From Chloroflexota bacterium (GTDB taxonomy: Bacteria; Chloroflexota; Anaerolineae; SpSt-313): DNA of 64,000 nt. The notes under the pieces are model-generated. The model saw nothing but the letters and a program-made list of their open reading frames with translations. It was not told the DNA's origin and ran no database searches. Each line of letters starts with the position of its first letter. Position 1 is the first letter of the stretch. The translations under genes and the position numbers were made by a program. The DNA is taken from positions 1-64,000 of the forward strand of contig JAKPJZ010000256.1 in NCBI GenBank assembly GCA_029553955.1, written 5' to 3'. Of the stretch, positions 25,947 through 35,033 are shown piece after piece.

Positions 25947-27077
25947 ATGCGTGCTACCCCACAGCGAATAATCGTGCTCCTTGCGCTGCTCGCGCTCGTG
26001 AGTGCGGTCCCTCTCGGTTGCGCTGCCCCGACGCCAGTCCCGGCTGCGACCCAAGCGCCAGCCCCGACCTCTGCTCCGGCTGAAACCCAGGCACCCGCCC
26101 CGACCGCTGTGCCCGCTACAACTGCCGAACCTGCAACGTCGGCCGCGGCAGCCTTCTACAAGGATCAGATTCTGACGATTCTGGTCACCAGCCCTGCCGG
26201 ATCTACCAATGACATCTATGCCCGGCTCATTGCCCCCTACTTGGAGGAGCTCACCGGGGTAAAGATCGTGGTGGAAAACAAGACGGCCGGTGGCGGCCTG
26301 GTGGCTCAGAACGACTTTTACAGGATCGCGAAGCCAGATGGGCTTACGGTGATGTTCGAGGCCACCGGCAGACTCTGGCCCGGCTACCTGATGCAGCAGA
26401 AGGGTATCGAGTACGACATCACCAAGTTCCAGTATATGGCCGGCATCAAGGGCGGACCCTATGTGTTGGGTGTGTCGCCCACGGGGCAGTATACGACCGT
26501 CGACCTCCTCAAGAATGGCAAGAATCTCAAGGTTCCAACCTCGACAGCGACATCCATCATTAGCCTCGCAGCCATGGGTGCAACCGAAGCTCTGAAGCTT
26601 GATGCCAAGCTCGTCATCGGTGTCGCTTCTGATGCCGCTTACCTCGCCTTGCAGCAAGGTGAAGGTCACTTCATGGTTCGCGCTTTTGATTCAGTGATCC
26701 GCTATGAGGCACAAGGCCAATTCAAGCCTCTGGCGCAGTTGGGTGAGAAGCGAGACTCGCTTGCCCCAGATGTGCCGACCATCGGCGAACTCACCACGCT
26801 GACGGCCGACCAGAAGAATCTGCTGGGTGTCCTGTTCCCTGAGGCCAAAGTCTTCATGGCTCCTCCCGGCACGCCGCAGGACAGGGTGCAGTTCCTGGAC
26901 GAGAGCATCACCAAAATACTCGACAACACCGAGTTCCAGAACAAGATGAAAGATCAGTTTGGCATCTGGTTTGGCGCCTACACGGCAAAGGAGAGCCAAG
27001 ACCAGATCTCGTACCTGTCGAATAACATGGATGAGTTCAAGCTGTATTCGTCTCTAATCGAAAAATACGTACAGTAG
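25947..27077 (+). CDS. tctC: TTT transporter substrate-binding lipoprotein TctC (copy 2)
   Basis: 376-residue solute receptor. Signal sequence with lipobox ending at Cys25 (VPLGC), then a Pro/Ala/Thr-rich linker to about residue 67, built from PAATQAPAPT-like repeats, then the receptor domain starting FYKDQILTILV. It has ENKTAGGGLVAQNDFY and the late motif APPGTPQDRVQFLDE. The start ATG 25947 follows AAAGGAGGG. The linker, shared with copy 3 but absent in copy 1, shows copies 2 and 3 to be closer relatives at the N-terminus. A hairpin at 27095-27151 separates it from tctA. Confidence 0.92.
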   Translation: MRATPQRIIVLLALLALVSAVPLGCAAPTPVPAATQAPAPTSAPAETQAPAPTAVPATTAEPATSAAAAFYKDQILTILVTSPAGSTNDIYARLIAPYLEELTGVKIVVENKTAGGGLVAQNDFYRIAKPDGLTVMFEATGRLWPGYLMQQKGIEYDITKFQYMAGIKGGPYVLGVSPTGQYTTVDLLKNGKNLKVPTSTATSIISLAAMGATEALKLDAKLVIGVASDAAYLALQQGEGHFMVRAFDSVIRYEAQGQFKPLAQLGEKRDSLAPDVPTIGELTTLTADQKNLLGVLFPEAKVFMAPPGTPQDRVQFLDESITKILDNTEFQNKMKDQFGIWFGAYTAKESQDQISYLSNNMDEFKLYSSLIEKYVQ

Positions 27078-27094
27078 TTTTGAGTGGACGCGTG

Positions 27095-27151
27095 ATCTGG
27101 GTTGGCAGGGAGCAATGTGCGCTCTCTTCCACAGCTCCCGCCAACCCAGAT
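27095..27151 (+). terminator. hairpin between tctC-2 and tctA-2
   Basis: Arms 27095-27113 and 27134-27151 pair over 18 bp with one bulged A (ATCTGGGTTGGC-A-GGGAGC). There is no U-tract, so partial attenuation or mRNA stabilisation of tctC is more likely than full termination. Confidence 0.6.
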
Positions 27152-27210
27152 TGCGGGGATCAGGGTTGCCCTTCCGCATGTAGGTGGACCGTGTGCTCAG
27201 GAGGTACGGC

Positions 27211-28719
27211 GTGTTTGACGCGTTCTTCCAAGCGGTGGCGCTAGTCTTTAGTCCAGCTGTGTTTGCAGCCATGTTTGTCGGCACCGTGATCGCAGTCGTA
27301 GTGGGCATCCTTCCAGGTCTCGGCGGACCTGCGATCATCATCATGGCCTTGCCTTTTGTTGCCGGCAGAGATCCCCTAATGTGCCTAGCCTTTATGATCG
27401 TTCTGCAGACCGCCAACACCACGGGTGGCGCGCTCACCTCAATCCTGATCGGCGTGCCCGGAGAATCCTCCAACGCCCCACTCCTGCTTGACGGCTTTCC
27501 CATGACCCGCAAAGGCCAGGCTGCTCGCGCGATCGGCGCATCGCTCACCTCTTCCGTCATGGGTGGGACGGCCTCTGTACTCTTTGCCTTTCTGATGATA
27601 CCCTTCGTTATGCCTCTGCTCATGGAACTGCGATCCCCCGAGCTCTTCGCAGTGATTCTGGTGGGCCTGACTTTCCTGGCCGTGCTGACACAGGGGTCGC
27701 CGATCAAGGGGCTCATCAGCGCCGGCCTGGGTATCCTGTTCTCCTGCATCGGCTTCCAGGCCAAGACTGGCCTCGAGCGTTTCACCTTTGGCAATCCATA
27801 TCTCTATGACGGCATCACGATTGTGGTAATGCTCATGGGGCTACTGGCCGTACCAGTGCTGATCGAGCTTGCTTCGGCTAACAAGCCGATTGCCGAGAAA
27901 GCTTCGCCCATTGGAGCCTATCGCGAGCTCCTTTCGGGAGTGCGCGACGTCTTTGCGCATTGGTGGCTGTGGCTGCGGGCGACTGTCATCGGCTACCTTG
28001 TCGGCGTCATCCCAGGCATTGGCGGCGAGACAGCCATTTGGGCCGCCTATGCGCACGGCAAGCAGACCTCGAAACATCCCGAGACGTTTGGTACGGGCAA
28101 CGTGGAAGGCGTCATCGCACCACAGAGTGCGGCCAATGCAAGAGCCGCCGGAGACTTGCTCACTACCCTGGCGTTAGGCATCCCGGGCAACTCGAGCATG
28201 GTCTTGATCATGGCCGCTCTCATTATGCTGGGTATCCAGCCCGGCCCCAAGATGCTCACCGAGCACACTAGTCTCTCGTTTGCGTTGCTGTTGATAACGG
28301 CTCAAGCCGAGATCCTTGGGGCCGGGCTCTGCATTCTCGCATTGCCGGTGACTGTCAAGATCACCCGCGTGTCGCCGCATTATCTATTCTGTCTCATCGT
28401 TCCCCTCGTTTGCGTCGGGGTGTACGTTTACAACAACTCGTTCTTGGACCTGGTGGTGATGGTTGCGATCACGATAGTCGGTATCCTGCTCAGAAAGTTC
28501 AAGTATTCCATACCGTCGCTCATCCTGGGCTTCATCATGGGACGGCTGTTCGAGTACTACCTCTGGCAGAGCATCGATTTTCGAGGGCCGTTGTTCTTCA
28601 TGACTCCGATCAGCCTGGCCCTATTGTTCGTGGTCTTCCTCGTTCTCACCAAGGATGTGTGGAGCGGGCTCTGGCGAAGGTTCCGCAGGCCGACGATGCA
28701 AGGAGTCGGGGCGAAGTGA
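27211..28719 (+). CDS. tctA: TTT transporter large membrane subunit TctA (copy 2)
   Basis: 502-residue permease subunit. Start GTG 27211 is preferred because AGGAGG stands six bases upstream; an earlier in-frame GTG has none. Glycine signatures GILPGLGGP and GVIPGIGGE are intact, as are LIGVPGESSNAPLLLDG and LALGIPGNSSMV. About twelve hydrophobic helices. The last codons overlap the start of tctB (GTGA at 28716-28719). Confidence 0.93.
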   Translation: MFDAFFQAVALVFSPAVFAAMFVGTVIAVVVGILPGLGGPAIIIMALPFVAGRDPLMCLAFMIVLQTANTTGGALTSILIGVPGESSNAPLLLDGFPMTRKGQAARAIGASLTSSVMGGTASVLFAFLMIPFVMPLLMELRSPELFAVILVGLTFLAVLTQGSPIKGLISAGLGILFSCIGFQAKTGLERFTFGNPYLYDGITIVVMLMGLLAVPVLIELASANKPIAEKASPIGAYRELLSGVRDVFAHWWLWLRATVIGYLVGVIPGIGGETAIWAAYAHGKQTSKHPETFGTGNVEGVIAPQSAANARAAGDLLTTLALGIPGNSSMVLIMAALIMLGIQPGPKMLTEHTSLSFALLLITAQAEILGAGLCILALPVTVKITRVSPHYLFCLIVPLVCVGVYVYNNSFLDLVVMVAITIVGILLRKFKYSIPSLILGFIMGRLFEYYLWQSIDFRGPLFFMTPISLALLFVVFLVLTKDVWSGLWRRFRRPTMQGVGAK

Positions 28720-29240
28720 AACGAAGGATAACGGGCGATGCTTACCTCCTGATGGGCATAATGCTGCTGGCATTGTTTTTCGGATACTACTCGCTTACCT
28801 ACGCGACCCTGAAGTCGACTCTCGTGCCAGGCGTTGTCAGCGGGCTCGTGTTTGTCCTGGCAGCAGTGCAACTGGCGAAAGAGCTCTCGCAGTCTCGCAA
28901 AGAACAGCCCGCCCAGAAGCAGGAGGTGACGGCCGAGGCTAGCAGCGGGGATGAGGAAGCAGAATCCCCACTCGAGATAGTCGGCGAGTGGTGGCAGAAC
29001 GGGCTCGTTTTTGCCTGGCTGGTGGGGTATGTTTTGTTGATCTATCTGTTCGGCTTTGTCATCAGCACAACGATCTTCGTCCTGGCGTACTTGAGACTCA
29101 ACCGGCGCAGCTGGGTTGTGTCGACGATTACCGCTGTCATGGCGGCCGCATTCATGTACATCGTGTTTGTGTACACTCTGCGGAGTGATCTATTCCCCGG
29201 GATCATCGTCGAAGCGGTTCGAGCTAGGTTCTCACTTTGA
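28716..29240 (+). CDS. tctB: TTT transporter small membrane subunit TctB (copy 2)
   Basis: 174 residues, four predicted membrane helices and a long charged loop (about 55-88, rich in Glu, Gln and Lys). GTG 28716 overlaps the tctA stop by four bases, a coupling also seen in the third operon. YATLKSTLVPGVVSG is the conserved segment after helix 1. The next gene, UGSC copy 3, begins 21 bp downstream. Confidence 0.88.
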   Translation: MKRRITGDAYLLMGIMLLALFFGYYSLTYATLKSTLVPGVVSGLVFVLAAVQLAKELSQSRKEQPAQKQEVTAEASSGDEEAESPLEIVGEWWQNGLVFAWLVGYVLLIYLFGFVISTTIFVLAYLRLNRRSWVVSTITAVMAAAFMYIVFVYTLRSDLFPGIIVEAVRARFSL

Positions 29241-29261
29241 TCGCATCGAGGTTGTGGAATC

Positions 29262-30983
29262 ATGGAATCGACAACACGCCTGGTCAAGCTGGCAGTATTC
29301 TCTCCGCTCACTGAGGTAACCATCAATCGTGGGAATGCGCCGCGCCTGGATACACTGAACGGGAAGACGATTGGTGAGGTCTGGACGACCGGGCACTATG
29401 GCGCCGATCGCACGTTTCCCATCATCCGGCGCAAGTTGCAGGAACGCTTCCCCGACGTCAAGATCGTCCCGTACACCGAGTTCGCCATCGGAAAACCCAA
29501 CATCTCCCAACGCTGGGCGCCTCTCGACCAAGTGGCCGAGATACTGAGGGCCAAGGGATGCGACGCCGTCCTGCTGGGAAACGGTGGTTGAGGCTGCGCG
29601 GGACCCCAAAGCGCCGTGGGCGCCGAAGCAGAAAAAGCCGGCATACCAGCTATCTCGATCGTATCGCCTCAGTTTGTCTTATTTGTAGGGACGTCTGCTC
29701 GCGCGCAAGGAGTCTCTGATCTGGCCGTTTCCATCCTGCCTTACAGCGTAATGATCGGCCAGGAGAAAGATGTGGAGGATGCCTGCAACAAAGCTGCTGA
29801 GGAGATAATCTTTGGGCTCACTCAGTGGCAGCCCAAGGCACCCAAGAAGACAAAAGTGGAGAGTCTTGTCTTCCAGGGCATCGACTATCAGGGTGCTGCT
29901 GATAGCATGAATCAGTACTTCCTGTCGCAGAAGTGGGGTGATGGGCTTCCCCTAATACCACCTACAAGGGAACGTGTTGAGTGGCTACTTACAGGTACCG
30001 ACCTCCCCAGGGATAGGGTAGTGACCAGGCGATTCCCGCCGCGCAACGGGCTGATCACGGTAGAGAAGATCGCCGTCAACGCGGCCATGGCCGGGGCACG
30101 GCCCGAGTACATGCCGGTTTTGTTGGCGGCGGTCGAAGCGCTGGCGTCAGACGCCGGTGCGACCATCATGCACTTCCTGACCAACAGCGTGACGAACCAG
30201 GCACCGGTGTTGATCGTCAATGGCCCGATCGCCAGAGAGCTCGAGATCAACTCGTCCTACGGGCTCATGGGGCCGGGCTGGCAAGCCAACGCCACCATCG
30301 GTCGCACGATCAGCCTCCTGCTCATTAATGGCGCGGGCGCCTACTTTGGCCCAGGGGGTAATCTCGCCTGCCAGTCAATCCCGGGTAGGTACTCATGGTG
30401 TTTTGCCGAGAATGAGGAAACCAGCCCGTGGCAACCACTGCACGTCGAACGCGGGTATGCTGCAGAAGCGAGCACCGTGACTATACTACCGGGCAAGGGC
30501 ACGCACTTGATATTCCTTCAGCCTCCCGTCGAGCATATTCTCAACATGATCGTCCATGCCGTTCAGGGCATCAGTGCCAGGGAATTCGGGGTGCCGTGGG
30601 ACCAGCTATTGGTCCTCTGTCCCAGCCACGCCCAGGCCCTCGCTGACGCTGGGTACTCAAAACAAGCTATCCAAGACTATGTGTTCGAACACGCTCGTAT
30701 CTCACTGGCCGAAGGCGAAGCGACAGGGTTCATCTTTCGCCAATCGCCGGGTTGGGCTAAGCGGATCGAAGGTGTTGCAGACAAGCGCAACACCATGATC
30801 CCAAAGACAGAGAAGCCAGAAGATTTGCAGATCATCGTGGCCGGGGGCCAGAACTGCGTTTCATCCACCCTCATTCCCGGCTTGTGTACCATGGTGACCG
30901 GGGATATCGACAAGTACAAGCCGGGCGCCTGGCATCAGCTAATCGAGGCCGCCCGTATGGCAAGAAGTGGCCGACCTGCGTAG
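29262..30983 (+). CDS. UGSC-family selenoprotein fused to partner domain (copy 3; in-frame UGA at 29589-29591)
   Basis: From ATG 29262 the frame reaches TGA 29589-29591 and then runs on to TAG 30981-30983, giving 573 residues with Sec110. The motif is G-G-U-G-C-A-G: compared with the other copies one residue between U and Cys is missing (16 rather than 17 residues to the conserved G-I-P), so it is U-x-C instead of U-x-x-C. The N-domain has LNGKTIGEVWTTG and FPDVKIVPYTEF. The partner domain carries WGDGLPLIPPTRERV, GARPEYMPVLLAAVEAL and VNGPIARELEINSS. No plausible independent start with a ribosome site exists after the TGA. It lies 21 bp after tctB-2, in the same operon. Confidence 0.83.
29589..29623 (+). 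promoter_or_regulatory. candidate bacterial SECIS element of UGSC copy 3
   Basis: TGA 29589-29591 followed by stem GCGCC (29611-29615) / GGCGC (29619-29623) with loop GTG; loop start 24 nt after the UGA end. Weaker than copies 2 and 4, but with the same G-U loop. Confidence 0.6.
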
Positions 30984-31075
30984 CAGGAACCCGGCTGGAT
31001 CGAGACGAACATGCCTCCAGAGGATCTGGATGCCCAGGTGTCTCGCACATCGTGTTCGCGACAGGGAGCGCAATC

Positions 31076-32788
31076 ATGTATGAAGTAGTCTGGCCGCGCG
31101 GCAAACGGACCGTTCAAGGGATAGCGCTTGCCAAACGACCGAACACACTTGCGGGCAAGACGATAGCCGAATTGTGGAACGGCGGATTCCGCGGCGATGA
31201 GATCTTCCGGATTCTGGAGCGTGAGCTCGAGAAGCGCTACCCCGGCGTCAAGTTCGCGCGCTGGGAGGATTTCGGCCGCATGGGCGGGGCCGCCGAGGAC
31301 AAGGTCCTCGCCGAGCTGCCGCTGCTTTTGAAATCGAGAGGTGTTGACGTTTCGGTGGGTGGAGTCGGCTGCTGAGGGTCATGCACGCCCGTGGCTACAC
31401 GGGCCAGCGTTGTCCCCGAGCAGATCGGCATACCCTCTGTTGTCATGGTATGTAAGGGCTTCGAGACAGCGGCCGAATTCACAGCTCAAGGCCGCGGCAC
31501 CTTCAACATGCCCAAGGCTGTCTTTGGTAGACATGTCGACACCTTCACAACTAGCGAACTGGAGGAACATGTCCGCACCTCTATTGTCGATCAGGTGGTA
31601 ACGGCCTTGACGGTGCAGCCGCCGGATGCCAAGCCCAGAATGGTTGACCCAGACCTGACCGACATCGTGTTCAGCGGGACATTCGAAGAGGTCAACGAGC
31701 ATTTCTACACCAACGAGTGGAGCGATGGACTCCCGATCGTTCCGCCCACAGTGGAGAAGGTTCAGGCTTTCCTCCGTTTTACGGATCGCAGGCCCGAAGA
31801 AGCTATCGGCTCGCTTCTGCCCGATAGCCGCGAGGCGACCATATGGAGCATTGCGGTGAACGGTGTGATGGCTGGTTGCCGCCCGGAGCATATGCCGATT
31901 CTCATCGCTCTCGTCGAGGTAATGGCCGACCCTGGCTTTGGCTTGCGCCATACAGGAGCAACACCCGGCTCGGAGATGCAGATCTATCTGAATGGACCGA
32001 TCATCAAGCAACTCCACTTCAACTACGAGCAAGGAGTCTTGCGTCCCGGATTCCAGGCCAATATCAGCATCGGTAGATTCTGGAGACTCTATGTCAGAAA
32101 CGTGGCTGGCTTTCTCCCGAAGAAGACTGATAAGGCCACTTTCGGCGGCACGTTCAGATGCGTAGTGGCCGAGAACGAGGACCTCGTTGCCAGTATCGGC
32201 TGGCAGCCGCTCAGCGTCGACCAGGGATTCCAGCCTGGCGACAACGTGGTGACTGTGAACTCTTGCCTTTCCAGTGACTCCGTCTTTGGTGTGGTGGCAG
32301 AAGAGCCGGCCAAGACTCTCGAAAGACTCGCCCAGCGCTTGACTGACATCGGCCTGTGCGTCACGCACCAGTCACGTGATCACGGTCGATTGCCGATGAC
32401 GCACCAGTTGATCCTTTCGCCGTCGATTGCCGAGCACCTGTCCAAACACGGCTACACCAAAGAAAAAGTGAAGCAGTATCTCTGGGAGCATTCCTTCTTC
32501 CCGGCAAAACGATTCAATAACATTTATGGCGGCTTGCACAAGAAATGTGATCAACTGTGCGAGTTCGTCAGACTGGGCAATCTGCCAGAAGCATATTGCC
32601 AGTCCGAAGACCCAGAGAGAGCGGTGCCATTGTATTCCAAACCCGAGGCTCTGGTGATCGTGGTGAGCGGTGATCCCGCCAGAGATAATGCCTACTTTAT
32701 GACTCAACATGGCATGCACGGGTACCTCACTAGTAAGAAGATATCCTTGCCCGCTGACTGGGAGCGGCTGCTCAAACGAGAAGAGTGA
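31076..32788 (+). CDS. UGSC-family selenoprotein fused to partner domain (copy 4; in-frame UGA at 31373-31375)
   Basis: Start ATG 31076 behind AGGGAG; TGA 31373-31375 is followed by open frame to TGA 32786-32788, giving 570 residues with Sec100. The motif is G-C-U-G-S-C-T: the exact UGSC signature, with an extra Cys directly before Sec. The N-domain has LAGKTIAELWNGGFRGDEIF and PGVKFARWEDFG. The partner domain has WSDGLPIVPPTVEKV, GCRPEHMPILIALVEVM and LNGPIIKQLHFN. It is tandem to copy 3 (92 bp apart), so one operon encodes two different fused selenoproteins, perhaps acting as a heteromer. An acyl-CoA synthetase pair follows. Confidence 0.87.
31373..31404 (+). promoter_or_regulatory. candidate bacterial SECIS element of UGSC copy 4
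   Basis: TGA 31373-31375, then a perfect 7-bp stem GCCCGTG (31387-31393) / CACGGGC (31398-31404) with loop GCTA; loop start 18 nt after the UGA. The loop begins with G as expected, but lacks the following U. Confidence 0.75.
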
Positions 32789-32796
32789 GGAATCGA

Positions 32797-33549
32797 ATGA
32801 CGGAGCAAACAATCATCGAGACTGCCAGAAAGGAAGACAGGACGCTGCTCACTGAGATAGAAGCCAAGCAACTATTACGAGAAGCGGGCATCGACGTTGT
32901 CGAGACCAGGCTGGCGACATGCAAACAAGAAGCCATCGCGATTGGTGAGGAACTCGGCTTCCCTGTCGCCATAAAGATCGCCTCAGCCGATGTGGTGCAC
33001 AAGAGCGATGCCGGCGGCGTAAAGCTGGGCCTGAAGAGCGGCGCGGAGGTCGCCGCTGCATACGACGATATCATGGAGGCGGTGAAGCAGGCATGCCCGG
33101 GCGCCAGGGTCGCAGGCGTGTCGGTACAGAGCATGGCCCGGCCGGGTGTTGAAGTCATCATCGGAATGTCGAAAGATCCGCAGTTCGGGCCGGTGTTGAT
33201 GTTTGGGCTCGGCGGCGTGCTGGTGGAGATACTGCGAGACGTCTCGTTCCGGATTGTGCCTCTGCAGCCGCGGGACGCCCGCGAAATGATCCAGGAGATC
33301 AAGGGGTTTCCTCTCCTGCGCGGGTATCGCGGTTCGCCAGCGGTGGACGTGGCCAACCTGGAAAGAATGCTGCTCAAGGTTTCCGAGTTTGTAGAGAGCA
33401 TCCCTGCGGTCAAGGAGTTGGACCTGAACCCCATCTTCGCCTACAGGGATGGTGCGATCGCAGTGGACGCCAGGGTGATACTGGAGGAGGTCGGCCAACC
33501 GGTTCTTGCAGCCCCGGCACCGAGTGGCGCGGAGAGGCAAAATGGCTAG
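32797..33549 (+). CDS. NDP-forming acyl-CoA synthetase, ATP-grasp (beta) subunit
   Basis: 250-residue ATP-grasp protein of the ADP-forming acetyl/acyl-CoA synthetase beta family. It has LLREAGIDVVETRLA, FPVAIKIASADVVHKSDAGGVKLGL, and the C-terminal LDLNPIFA with the metal-binding acidic residues. ATG 32797 is chosen with GAGG nine bases upstream; the longer frame begins at a GTG overlapping the UGSC copy 4 stop. The alpha subunit gene overlaps the end by eight bases. The pair would make or split an acyl-CoA with ADP/ATP exchange, conserving energy as ATP in fermentative metabolism. Confidence 0.88.
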   Translation: MTEQTIIETARKEDRTLLTEIEAKQLLREAGIDVVETRLATCKQEAIAIGEELGFPVAIKIASADVVHKSDAGGVKLGLKSGAEVAAAYDDIMEAVKQACPGARVAGVSVQSMARPGVEVIIGMSKDPQFGPVLMFGLGGVLVEILRDVSFRIVPLQPRDAREMIQEIKGFPLLRGYRGSPAVDVANLERMLLKVSEFVESIPAVKELDLNPIFAYRDGAIAVDARVILEEVGQPVLAAPAPSGAERQNG

Positions 33550-34984
33550 CGCAAAACCTGATCTGCACGGGGTATTCTATCCGAACTCGGTAGCGGTGAT
33601 CGGCGCCTACAGCAATGAGAACACCGAGAGGCTTCGCTGGACCGGTTGGCTGCAGAGTCTTGGGTTCAAGGGGCGCATCTATCCGATCAACCCACACGCC
33701 AGCCAGATTCTCGGGCTTGAGGCCTTTCGGTCGGTGAAAGATGTGCCCGGTTCGATTGACTATGCCATCATTGCGGTTCCTCGCGCTGCGGTGCTCCCGG
33801 CTCTGAAGGAATGCATCGAGAAAGGCATCCCGACAGTTCACATTTTCACCTCGGGCTTTGCGGAGACGGGCCGGCCAGAAGATAAGGCCCTGCAAGCCGA
33901 GATCGTGCGCGTCATCGCCAACAGCAATACCAGGGTAATCGGCCCCAACTGCATGGGCGTGTATTGCCCTGCCGGCGGGCTGGGCTTTGGCGGCATCATG
34001 GTCGGCTCTGAAGCTGCCAGAGAACCGGGTTCCATCGCGGCCCTCTCTCAGAGTGGGTCGGGGATGGACTCTCTCTTCATCCCCGGCATTCTCGTGAGAG
34101 GGCTCCGGTTCTCCAAGGTCGTCAGCATGGGGAACTGCGTCGATCTGGGCATGGAGGATTTCCTGGAGTATGTGGCGGAAGACGACGAGACCAAGCATGT
34201 CTTCTGCTATATCGAAGGAATCAAAGACGGCCGGCGCTTTTTCGAGGCGGTCAAGAGATGCGCGGCGCGCAAGCCTGTCCTTGTGCTCAAGGGCGGCATG
34301 ACGGCTGCCGGCGCCAGGGCCGCTTCGTCGCATACAGCGGCTCTGGCCGGCTCTGGGCAGGTGTGGGAGACGCTGTACAAGCAAGCGAGAGTACTGAAGG
34401 TTGATAGCTTCGAGGAAGCCGTCGACCAGCTCGTGGCGCTCGCAAGGCTCTCCGAGACACGCGGGCGACGCGTGGCGATTGTGGGCCGAGGCGGTGGGCC
34501 GGCGGTGGCGAGCACCGACACGTGCGAAAGGGCGGGGCTGTCAGTGCCACTGCTGGCAGACGAGACCAGGCGCAAGATACTCGAGCTGTTGCCGGCCGAG
34601 GGCAGTTGTTTGTCAAACCCGGTAGAGGTCGGTATCACCGGCAGGGGGAGAATCTCCGAGCACTATTACGACGTCCTGAGCCTTGTTGCCGATGATCCCA
34701 ACATCGATATCCTGCTGATCCGGATCAACCTCGAAGTCCCCGCTCGGGTAGTCCGAATCGGCGACGAACAGATCAAGGAGTATGTTGACATCTGGTCGAG
34801 AGCGGCGAGAAGCTTGCCCAAGCCGCTCGCAGTGGTCTTTGACAGAGGCGAGTACTGGGAACCGATCCAACTGGCCTATCGCATGCGAGAGGCGTGTTCC
34901 AAGGCAGGGGTGGCGTCGTTCCCGAGCGTCGAAAGTGCGACCAGAGCGATCGCCAAGTCGATCCAGTACTATGAATCCAGGTGA
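33542..34984 (+). CDS. NDP-forming acyl-CoA synthetase, CoA-binding (alpha) subunit
   Basis: 480 residues: a CoA-binding Rossmann domain (about 10-140, FYPNSVAVIGAYS and VIGPNCMGVY) followed by two succinyl-CoA-ligase-like domains. The phosphohistidine candidate is H264 in SSHTAALAG, matching SHTGALAG of the family. Start ATG 33542 overlaps the beta subunit gene. Alpha and beta are separate genes here while many bacteria have them fused. The position behind two UGSC genes suggests it activates or releases the acid handled by the selenoproteins. Confidence 0.88.
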   Translation: MASAKPDLHGVFYPNSVAVIGAYSNENTERLRWTGWLQSLGFKGRIYPINPHASQILGLEAFRSVKDVPGSIDYAIIAVPRAAVLPALKECIEKGIPTVHIFTSGFAETGRPEDKALQAEIVRVIANSNTRVIGPNCMGVYCPAGGLGFGGIMVGSEAAREPGSIAALSQSGSGMDSLFIPGILVRGLRFSKVVSMGNCVDLGMEDFLEYVAEDDETKHVFCYIEGIKDGRRFFEAVKRCAARKPVLVLKGGMTAAGARAASSHTAALAGSGQVWETLYKQARVLKVDSFEEAVDQLVALARLSETRGRRVAIVGRGGGPAVASTDTCERAGLSVPLLADETRRKILELLPAEGSCLSNPVEVGITGRGRISEHYYDVLSLVADDPNIDILLIRINLEVPARVVRIGDEQIKEYVDIWSRAARSLPKPLAVVFDRGEYWEPIQLAYRMREACSKAGVASFPSVESATRAIAKSIQYYESR

Positions 34985-35033
34985 TGGGCGCCGGCTGTCC
35001 GGTGCCAGGCAGGCAGGCCGCGAGAGAAGCGTG

